DNA from: Calliopum simillimum
Taxonomy: Eukaryota > Arthropoda > Insecta > Diptera > Lauxaniidae
DNA: 64,000 nt
Assembly: GCA_951812925.1 (NCBI GenBank)
Contig: OX638368.1
Span: forward strand, 118,257,309 to 118,321,308
Reading direction: 5' to 3'
The notes under the pieces are model-generated. The model saw only the letters and a program-made list of their open reading frames with translations, was not told the DNA's origin and did not search any database. The position numbers were made by a program, and so were the translations under genes. Shown one piece after another: positions 43,801-55,800 of the stretch; position 1 is the stretch's first letter, and each line of letters starts with the position of its first letter.

Positions 43801-46800
43801 CTCAAATTTTTTTTATTTTTGGAAACACCCAGAAGTCACAAGGCGCTAGATTTGGCGAATAAGGTGCTGGACGAATTTCTTCAATTCCTGAAAGCGCAAT
43901 AAAATCGGTCGTTTTTTCAGCAGTGTGTACTGGCGCATTATCGTGATGTAGAAGGTAACGGCGTAGCTCCTTTTTTTGGCATTTTCCCAATAAATTTTGG
44001 AGAACTTTTAGAAAGCAGCAGGGTCGTACTTGTAAAACCATGCTTCATCACCTGTTACAATTTTCTTGAAAGTGTTAAGACTCTCCGTTTTTGAATTTTT
44101 CAAGAAAATACTTAGCAAAACCCATCGTGCAGATTTCTTCGTGTATCCAAGATAATTTTTTATTATTCGCGATACAGCCAATCTTGGATCTTCGTCAATT
44201 TTAGACTTCACCAGCGCTACACTTGCATAATCAGTCGAAGATTTTGGGCGGCCTTCTCGAGGTTTATCCTCCACAGAAAAATTACCTGTCTGGAATCTTC
44301 GGAACCACTTTGAAATAGTCACGACGGACGGCGCATTAACTTCAAATGCTATTTGGCATTCATTAAATATATCCACACGCTTGAGCTTACGTCGAAATCC
44401 AAAAAGAATAGCAAACCGAATCTCTTGCTGCGTTGGCACTGGGAATATCTGCTGACATTGTTTCACGAATTTAAAAGTTATTTATTCTTAAAGATTAAAA
44501 AATCGATTTGTAGATCTTGTGATTATCTACAAAATTGGTCCCATTACTTTTTATCGTATGACTCTTCGTTTCAGAGATATCCTTCGAAAACCAGTGTTTT
44601 CGAAACCTTAACGGTTTTTGAAGAATACCTTTTAGATCATGGCTCGCTCCAAAAAAAAAAAAAAAAATTAATACGGTGTATAGAGAATCCAATTATCTTA
44701 TAAACTGTTTTTTTTATTTTTTTTTTTTCTACGACTCCTCGTTGAAGAGTATTCGCCATTTTAAAAGTTAGATACTCTGATATGAACTTATACGTAGCAT
44801 TTACATATAACAACTGTGCACAACTTTTTAAATTGGGGTTATCTCCTAAGCCGCACGAAACATCTTTACATAGAAAATTTCTTGTTACAAAATTGTGGAC
44901 CAACATTTTTCTGTAAAAGTTAGCGTTAGCGAGATATTTGCATATTTTTGTACTTTATTTATCCTGCACTTGGAATTTTTTCGCACAGCAGCTCTTTTTT
45001 GTCTAATTTTCCCGGGCTATAAATTCAATGAAACAAATTCTCATTTTCATTGAATTCAATGAAACTTCAATGAAAATTTGCATTAAACGTAATGTAACAG
45101 ATTTCCACTTTCAATTATTTTAATGAAACTTCGAAAAAAAATCTATATGTATGACAAAAATTTGTTCTACCCTTTTTACTATGTTAGAAACGGAGCACGA
45201 CTTTGAATTATACACTATTAGAAAGGTATTTGTGTGTTAATGTACACAAAGTTAAAATTATTTTAATATTATGCTATTAAGCCAGGTTAAATTAAATGTA
45301 AGCTGTTTAATATTAACAACTACAAAATTCGCGGTCTCATAGAACTGAAAAGAACATATAGCACAAAGTACCAAAATTATTTAATACATTTGTGGTCCAA
45401 TTTTGGCCATTGGGCAATTCTAGTTTTCATTAATGTTTTATTAAATTCTATGAAAGTGAAAATTTGTTTCATTAAATTTATAGAAACTTTTATTGACAAT
45501 TTCCATTAAAGTTTTATTGAATAAAATACAAAATTCCATGAAATAAATTTTCCCTTTCAATAGATTTAGTGATTATGGTTACCAACAAACCAATTTATTG
45601 ATAGTGAAAGAAATTTTCACTAGTGGAATTTTTATTGAAAATTGTTAACTAAATTTAGTGATATTGAACAACTTTTCACTATTGAAAGATTTTTCACTTG
45701 CACTAAAAACATATCTTGATAGTGAACTTTATTTTACTAGCACTTAATTTAGTGAAAAATAAAATTTAATACAAAACCCCAAAGACTGGTTTCAGTAATG
45801 ATAAAATCATTCTTTAGTTGTAGCGAAATGTACTTGCTTTACTTCGAATTTACTTTTAGAAAAAATCAATCTTTTTTTCAAAACGATGCTTAACGAATCA
45901 GCAGTTTTCTTTATCGTCTGTCCTTATAGAGCATAATGCCGGTCTATGACTTCATTAAATTCTAATACTAATTTTTTTTCTCTAATACATACCCGTCATA
46001 TCTAGTCGCATAATTATCTTTTTTTTTTCAAAATTGTATCCTCCCACCTCTCTGCTTCTGAACCTTCAATGATAAAGTGCTTGAAACTGTTACTAATTTT
46101 TAATCAACCGTTTAGTAGGAAAATAATAAGATTTTTTCTTCATTTTAACGCATGATCAATTTAGTTTATGTTTGCAATTTCAAAATACAAAATATGTACT
46201 TAGAGTTGAGGTTTGGAAAGTAAAAACTTGACAGTGGTTATCTTATTTGTATCTTTCACTAACTGTGAAATTAACATAAGTAATTAATACAGTAGCAAGA
46301 AAAATAAATGGACGACTGAATATTAAACTCGGGACACAAAAAAAAAAAAAACTAAAAAAAAGGGATGTAATTTGGATATTAAAACGAAACTGAAGTACTT
46401 CATATAGTAAAAAAATACATGCTCTAGTACAAGTGTTTCAAATAGGTGTTTTTGACCTATTTGACTTTGTTTATCTCAAAACAACACTCGAATTTCGCTA
46501 GTAAACACCCTTAAATAGCGTTGGTCTGATTATCACTACACTGCCTAATTATAAATGTAAACAAAGAGCCTAACCTTTAGTCCTTTCCAAATTAAATATA
46601 AGCTAAAAATGTATAAAGCGTTATATGAAGTTCACGATTCGTGATCGTACTGTGACACCGAACCTTTAATATATTCACAAGTTTAAAACCTATGATTGCT
46701 GGAAGAGACTTGCTTTTTTTGGTGAAATAATATTTCTAAAATTTCTTATCTGTAAATTGTGGCGACTCAAATAAATTAGAATCTCTAAAATAAGTATACT

Positions 46801-49800
46801 ATAATTAAACATTGCTGGCAAATTTATATTTGATAATTTTATTGCTTTAATAAGCTAATCAATATGCATACACAGTTTTTATGTCATACGAATTTGCAAA
46901 TGAAATAATGAACATCAAGTATTTCCTAAATTTGAAATAGATTTTGTTTTTTCTTTCTTGACTTAAGTCAGAGTTTTGAAGGGAAACTATTTTTGGCTAT
47001 ATGTTTAATTACATAGGTAGGTATTCATCTCTTGCGTAATTTAAAAAAAATTCATTCATATTAATGATATGATTCATATCATAAAAATCGAAAAAAAAAA
47101 AAAAAATGTTGTGCGTTCATCGTTTTTGTTCGTTTTACGAAATCTGGTTGCGCTTAGTACTAGAATGTGCTTAGAATATTTGAAAATTAGTAAGAGAAGA
47201 TAGTATGTAGAAAGGCGGAGGGGTGGGTAGTGTTGGAATATACAAGTTTTATTTACTCAAGTCGTCGGTCAAGCACAAGTCAGTCATCATTTTGCTTAAA
47301 TGATTTGCTCATCGCTGTTGAATGCCAACAAAAATGTAAACACCAACAATAACATAATATTTCTTCTTTAAATGTTTTATCATGTTTGTTTGCATTTTGC
47401 CTAGAAAAATTTCAGTTTGATAAGAACTTGAAACAATTTATTTTTGGAATTTAAAGGTAGAAAAACAATATCTACAATCACACTAACGGATAATAAATTT
47501 GTTTTTTGTTTTGTATGTATGTATGTACCTATCTTTTTGTAAATATATGTATGTATGTGGGTGTGCGACTTTGTACGACGACTATGCTTTAATTGCTATA
47601 GCTACTTTTTGATAAAAATTTTTAAAACAGGAGAGAAGAGAGTCATCAAAAGATTAGTTTGTTTTTATTTCAATAAAATATTCATAAATTTCTAAGTAAA
47701 TAGTTTTATCATAAATATTAAAACTATGCACATTTTACTGAGCGCTCGGAAATGTCCATTTAAACAAGTTTTAATCTTGAAATGAATGTTCCCTGGCAAC
47801 TCTCTCAAAACAATCGTAGTTATGTAATGTAATGCGAACAGTACTCAAGGAAACATATTTTTCAGTGCAATTTTTTGGTTTTTTGGCTGTTTTGAAAGGA
47901 TCTTCGTTGATATCATTCAATATCGAACTCTCTTCTCGCTCATTAAATATCTTGAGTTTCTCAGTTTTTTTTTTTGCCCAACCTCAACTCATCATGAAAC
48001 CTCTTGATTATGTCGTAGACAGTAGATTTAAATTTCCAGTCTATTCGGCCAACTCTCTCACGGTTTTACCTTCTTAATACAACTTAACTATTAGTTGTCC
48101 AGTTTCGACAGTAGACTGCTGTCCATTTGGAGCCATTTAACATATATTTTAAGTGTTTACAATGTTTGCCACTAAATGCAATTTACAATCGAATATGGGA
48201 AATTATTCGTTTGTTTTATTCATTGTTCAAAGAGATGAGAGTATGAAGTAAAAAAAAAGCGAAGAACGTAAAGACCCTATTCCGCATATTTTTTCTTAAG
48301 TTTTGAGCACAGTTATATTGTATCCAACAAAGTATTGTCCGATTATGCGATGGAGCCATTGTATACATGATGCTCTCCAAATTTCACTCAAAAATATGTA
48401 CCAAATTTCATTTATCAGCGTCAAATAGTTAGATAGATATGACTAATTATATTTTATGGTGGGCGTAGTAGCACTTCCCCATTTTTCTACTAGATGTTGA
48501 TTGGGCTGTTTTTCTTTCCATACATATATGTATATTAGGGTGGGCCAATTCGCCAACCGACTTCGGCTACTCCCCTTCGTGTAATTTCATTCAGTTCTAA
48601 AAAAAATTTCCAAAAAACCATACTTTAGCTCGGCGCATTTTCGATTGGAAATTTTACCTTGCATTCATATATTTTTAATTTATATTAATGAAAATTTTCA
48701 AGTGTTTTTGATTACTGGGTTGCCGAATCTAACATTCATTCTTCACCAAGACGACATCTGGGACAGTTTTTGGGTATAATAGAAAAAACTGTCAATTTAG
48801 TTCCTAAAACTGACACCAGATGGTGCCTTGGTGAAAAATGGATGTCGAATTCGGCATCCGAGTACTCAAAAACAATCCTAGGTGTTAGCCTGAAAAAAAT
48901 CAATGAAAAACTGAAAATTTGAATATTTATTAAATAAAAGTATATAAATGCATTACAAAATTTTCAATCGAAAATGCGCCGAACTAAATTTAAACGTAGA
49001 GGTAGAGGTATGGTTCCTTGTGCATTTTTTCTTAGAACTGTATGAACTTTCATATAGGGGGGTAGCCGAGGTTGGTAAAACTTTTTCCATACAATTTGGC
49101 CCACCCTAATGTATATATATATTATACATTTTGCTCATTGGGCCGCAGAGTGTGCCGGGATTTCTAACATGTTTTTACAAAATATTTGCAAAGAATATAA
49201 AAACTTGCTAAAGCCTACTAGACTAGCCGTTCTCTCTACAGATCAGTTGAAGTGAAGTCCTCAATTTGCGGACATAATCCCCATTCACGAACTTTTAATT
49301 TAACAAAACTAAAAAACAGCAGGATGAATTTATAAATATAGTTTAAAAAATTTTGATATACAGTCTATCGGATCCGAAAATATTATTTCTATTGGATCCA
49401 ATAATATAATATTTGCTATTCATCGGATTGATAGACGCCACATGGTCTGGCATAAGGCAAATAAAACCCTAAACTTTTATAACTTGAAAGCCACAATTTT
49501 ACATGATGGTGTGTCGTGGGCTGTCTTCATCCCATGGAATGGGGAAACTTAAACTTATCGGTGGCAATATGGATAGACATGAATATCAGTTCCATTTTAC
49601 AAAAAAATTTGCACACAGTACTTAAAAAATGGCTTTACCACTAGATGACTTTTTATTTTCAAACGACAATGACCCTAAATACACATCCTGGGACACTTTT
49701 GTACAACACCAAAGACATTAAAATACCACCGCGACATCCTTTTTCGAACCCACAAGTAACAACAAGAAACAAGTACTGCGAGAAAAATGGGGAAAACACC

Positions 49801-52800
49801 GACCGAAAATGTCGTAAAGGGATGGAATCCTCGCAAAGCTGTTTAGATGATGTCTCTTCAAATAATGGCTACTGTGGTTATTATTAAAAAAGTCTCTTTT
49901 ACTTGATTAATAATCTCAAAGTAAAATATTACTAAAGAGCAAAATACTTTTGTGACCTTATATAAAAGATGAATAAATCATTTCTTTGCTATTTAAGTGA
50001 TTAGAAAACATTATTTGATTTTTTTTATGAGGGATACCACTTTTCTAAAAATGAAACGGCTAAAAGTTGAGTGAATATTTTTTGTATGCTAAATACTTCT
50101 GTGATTCACTGTATAATCTGGTCTGTTCTGTAATCCGTGTGGTTTCAATAACTTTTCATTGAGGAGGCTTTTTGATGTAAGGTGAGTCACACGATCCGTA
50201 ATCCGTTTGGTTTCAATTACTTTTCATTTAGAAGGCTTTTTGATGAAAATAGTTAGTCACACGATGAAAAGTATTTGAATCTTTTTTGCGGAGAATTACA
50301 GGCTCTACAAATAATGTTTATTTGCATTGAAAAAAAGTAACCAATTAGGAAATATTCTTAAAAAACGGCAAAAAGTCGAAAAATTTCCTAAACAGTTACT
50401 TTTTCGTAAATACTAATAAATATTATTTGTAGGACATGTAAAACTCCACAAAAAAGATTCTAATACTCTTCATCGTGTTCCTCACCATTTTCATCAAAAA
50501 ACCTGCTAAATGAAAAGTAATTGAAAATACACGGATTACGGAACAGGACTGAATACCTCATATTAGTAGAAACTTTAACGTAAAGACGATATTTACTTAA
50601 TGTTTTTAGAACTTTTTATTTAAGCCTCGATTGTAAAATTTTTCAAATAATGATATTTTTCACTACCTTCTATGGATGCCTTTTTTGTGTGCAACAAAAA
50701 AGGTTTGCTGTCATAAGAATGGAAACAACATGCATTTTTGTGTGGCTTACGAGTTCAATTAGTTTAGTTATATGTACTCTATATCAAATAGCTGTTGGCA
50801 TTTGTGTGTTAACATTTGACTCAATGCCTTTGCCACTATTGCTTAAAATAGCCAAACAAATACGTTTATTTTTAGTTTAGTGCGTAAGGCTAACTACATA
50901 TTGTACATGACGGAGCAGAAAAATAATCAACTTTTTTAATGGAATAATATGATTTTTTTTTGACGCTTACTGCATAGTTTCACAATAAAAAATATTCTAG
51001 ATAAAGTACCTTCTGTAAAGTACTGAATCTTAACCTTTAGATTAATTTTCCAAAAAATTTATTGCATTTGAATACTTTTGTAACTTCTAAGAGGTGCATA
51101 GCAAAATTATAATAAACAAAAAATTGTTTTTTTTTCTTTTTTATCTTAGCCCAAGCCGTTGTTGAACCAACAAAGCGTTCACTACGCGTCCAAACCTGGG
51201 GAAAAATCCAGCAAAACAAATGTGGTATCGGCTTTAATGCTATTTTCAACCGTATTCCTGGTTTTGTTGATAGCGATAAAGCAGCTGCTCTTCTCTCGGA
51301 GACGGATGATTTTAAAAAAGCCAGTAAGTTTCTTGACTTTAAAATTGTTTAATCAACTTTTTACAATACTCATATTTTAGAGAACATCAAAGTTAACATT
51401 GATCGTGCATTGCATGCTGTTAAATTGCAAACTTTGATTGCTGGTAAAACTCTTTATTTGCCCGGTACACGTGTCTCTAATGCTTTGTACTTGAAAGTCG
51501 ATGTTCCAGAAGATGCTACTGAGGAACAAAAGAAGGAAATATTGCATGTTCAAGATGTCCAGCAACATCGCACCGAAATTGGTAGAATATAAAAATTATA
51601 TAATTTTTATTTTCAATTTTTAATCGAGACCACTTTCTATTTTGAAATTTGTTTGCACTTAAGCTCTTGAAAATAAAGTTAAACTGGATATGGTCGTTAT
51701 TGGGTCAGTTTTAGTATCACGCGATGGCTATCGCATTGGACGTGGCAATGGTTTTGCTGATCTTGATATTGGACTTTTGATTGAAATTGGCTCAATTACT
51801 CCTGACACTGTAATTGCTACAATGGTACATGATTTGCAGGTAAGTTTGCAAGTGCATTACGTAGGTTACTATTTATCTAAGCAAAATTGGCAGGATATTA
51901 GAAAGTTGATGAACCGATCTCTACATTTCGCGCAAAATGCTCTGCAAAATAGATCAGCAGATTGTAAAGTTATATTAAAGTCCAAAAAATACATTTTTAA
52001 CTCTTCAAAGCGGATTTCTGTAGGAAATGGAAATGTTTTAAGGGCTCTAACAGTACGACGACGTTTGCAACAAGCTAATTACCAAAAAATTTGGCCATGA
52101 GGCTTAGTTTCGACAGAAGTCATGAAAATTGCTTAGGATCACAAGACGAAAAGAAGTGGCGAGATATTTTTTGGAGTGATGAAACAAAAATTTATTCCTT
52201 TGAAAATGACTACGAGAAGAATGTTTGGCGTCACCAAGGCAAATAATTTCACGTCCCTTTCACAAAAAAGCCCGTTACGCATGTGAGGGGAAATATTATT
52301 GTGTGTAGCTGCTTTGCTTGGAACAGTGTATGTCAAATACTCCAGACAACGAGCTAAATTATAGCAGTAGAGTTTAAAGAGATGTTGAAAACCGAATGCT
52401 TCTCTATGCTGAGGAATCTATGCATTTGTTTTGGGTCTTTCATTAAGAAAGTATGCCCTAAGTTGGTTACAAAAATGCTTTGAGGACTGGTGAAGTAAAT
52501 CCATAGGTTTAAATCAGATCGAGAACATAAGGGGCGACTTACGGGACAAAGTAGCCAAACAAAATTTTACTAAAAAAGACCATTTGTGGAAATGCGTGGA
52601 AAAAATTTGATACGAAACTTCAAAGGAAGCCTGCCAAGCTTTGATTAGCTGCATGCCGAAGACGATGTTGAAAGTTGTATACCAGATAGTAGCAAACAAT
52701 AGTCAATATTTGGTTTTTACATGATTTTTGTAGGAAATTTTAAACGTGTGTATTATGTTATATACGTAAATCTAATGAAAAAAGCAGCATTTTAATATTA

Positions 52801-55800
52801 AAGTATAACACTTTCCATTGATTTTTAAACTTTTCAGGTTGTCGATACTTTGCCCACAAATCTTTTCCAAAAGCATGATACTCCAGTTGATTTGATTGTT
52901 ACGCCAACCGAGGTTATTCGCGTTGGTAAACGCTTACAACGTCCACCAGGACTTTTCTGGGAATTATTGTCTGAACGTCGTCTTAAAATTATACCAGTTT
53001 TACAAGTACTAAAGGAAAGTGAAGAAAAGGCTGGTAAAGTTATTACTCTTAAAGAAGACGACACCGATGTAGAGCAAAATCAGAACAATAGAAGTCGTCG
53101 CCGTGGACCAATGCGACGTCGTTTTGGTCGTAGACAACAACGTCGTGCGGTTTCGCAAACTGACAACGAACAACCAGCAGGAGGTGTTGTAAGTTAAAAT
53201 AAAACAAATTAAATGAATTTTATCATCAATATTGTATTATTTTTTTAAATCTATAGGAAAATAACCAACAAAAACGCAATCCACGCAGGAACAGACGTTT
53301 TACCAATAATAGAAGGAGGCGACCAACAAAAGTATGTGCAAACATTTGTATTTCCTTTAATTATATGTAGTACATAGCATATTTTCCTCACATCTCATAT
53401 ATTTAATTTTTTTTTTTGCAGTCTGAAGGTGACCAATCTGGCGTTGAGGGCAAGAGTCAAGAACGCAAATCCGGTGGTGATAAAAAACCGAGACAACGCA
53501 AAAACCGTCCATCGGACAATTTTTGCATTAAACTCTCAAATATCTCACGCGATATAAGAATCAAGGATTTGAAATCAGAGTTGCGTAAACGTGAATGTAA
53601 TCCATTTTACATTTCTTGGAAAGGTAAAAAAAATTTTAACAATCGAGCAAAAAATAATCATAACATATCATAAAATATATAAAGGCGTCTCAGTTAAACT
53701 CATCGCCAGAACAAAATTAAATAATAACGACCGTAACTATTGAAAATCGTTCTGAGGCGAACTGTAAGCAGTTTTCAATATTATTTTTGGTTCCTTTGTG
53801 TTCTGCCTATATATAATATACTGCTATAGCGTCTGTTCGATATATTAGATACTGCCATAGCGTCTGTTCTAATTGCATGATCGACAATAATATTGAAGTC
53901 CTGACTTGATAGAGCAAATCTGAATACATATTTCAAAACACAAAAAAATCTGTCAAAATCTACTATATAAAAATGAAACTAACCCAACAATTTAAATGAA
54001 ATTTTCACAGTGTGTTAGTATCGGATAGTGCTATGTTATAGGCTAGAAAAGTGGGCGGTCCAAAAAATTTGTTCATACCTCTGAAAACATTCATCGCAGA
54101 TACGTACATATACCCATGTTTGAAATTTGTTTATATGTATTTATTCGTAAAGTAGGCGATTACACACACCCCGTTCTGTGAAGGCCTATAGCAATTTTTC
54201 GATAATAAACATGATTTGACTTTGGTGGGTCCCGAAACGCGTAACGTAAACCACCAGCTTTCCAAATTTTTGTTTTTCTTTTATGCATTTCGTCTTGTTT
54301 TTGTAATTTTGTTGGTGATGTAAAACACTGAACAGCAAGATAATGTAAAAAGAGTTTCGATTGATTCATGTTCGCAGTTTTGAAGGCTGCAACTTGCTAT
54401 ACAAAAATCTGCTGCGGCGCTCTAACGACGTTTATAAAACTCTCAACATCCATATAAACAGACGAAATATCCGAAAATCTTCGGGATGACATTGGATAAC
54501 CTATACAAATATTCTAGGCACGCAAGTGAGGTCTGCTCCAAATTGAGCAAAAGAAACCGTGTGCTGAGTGCCATTGCCGGAACCTCATGGGGAAAGGACA
54601 AGGAGACCCTGATCGCAACATATAAGGCCATCGGGCGATTCATATTGAATTACGCCGTCTCCATCTGGTCGTCCCCGGCACTCAGCAACACGTCGTGGAG
54701 CAGCCTCCAGTCCATACAAAATAGTGCCTTGCGTATAGCTACCGGTTGTCACCTCATGTCCGATCCAGACCACCTGCATGATGAGACAGGGCTCCTAAAA
54801 ATCTGGCCAAAATCCTGACCATCCCTCCTATCGGGTGGTCAGTAAGCCAACACCGCACAGGTGTATTAGGATGGACTTCCGGTGTTATAGGGAAGCCATT
54901 AGGGAATTCTTGCCGGACTCTTGAGACTCTGGACCTATCCGCGAGGCCCTCAATGATCTGCACCTTGCTAGTACGGCTATTGAATAAGTGCTCAATAGCC
55001 GCCCTCCATCAATATAGCACAGTGAAAAATCACTATCCAGGGAGGCAAGGTGCACATTAGCTCAACTTGGTTCGGGTTACTCGCTCATCTTGATGAGCTA
55101 CAGAGCTCGGATCATTGGGGGCGTCGCGGATCAGTGCCCATTATGCAGTGGTAGTCCGCATGATAGTTCCCACCTTTTTAACCGCCCTAGCCGTCCAAAC
55201 GACCTCTCTACGCCTGACCTATGGTCCCGCCCAGTAGAGGTAGCCTCCCGGACTAAGCTCGACCTGTTTTCATTATCCATTATCCCCTAACAACTAATAA
55301 TTGTTTCTCTGATTTACAGACTTGGCGTTCGAGTCGCTACAACAACAGTTTTGATCCCCCCAAAGTTTTTTTTTCCGTTGCCGGATTTTATAATTTACAA
55401 AAAAATATGCATTATTGCCATTCAAAAAGAAATGACCTGTTTTAATTCAAATCTATGATTATTCCATCCGCAGGACAATTTGGAAAATGTTACTTGCATT
55501 TTGGAAATCGTAATGGCAACCCCAGCACTGATGATGATATCAATAAGGTGCTTAACTCGCTCTCTGACCTCTCACTAACAGTAACCACTGGCGGTAGCGG
55601 TGCTGGCAATGCTAGTGGCGCCGAAGGTGATGGCGCACAAGTAGCAGCTCAGCCACTACAAACCAAAACAGTTAATCTTAATGTTGAACTGATTAAGTTT
55701 GATGAAAAGAAGAGTGGTGATGAAAAGAAGAGTGTTGGTGGTGATGCGGTTGCCAATGGTAATGATGTAGCTGCCGGAGGTGATGCAGGATCCGCTCGCA

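Noticed and set aside
49645..49887. 80-codon open frame as a small host gene
   Set aside because: It is a shifted frame of the decayed Tc1-like transposase in lost intron 1.
51690..52100. 136-codon open frame as a separate gene
   Set aside because: Its first ~50 codons are exon 4 of lost; the rest is intron and Tc1 relic read in frame.
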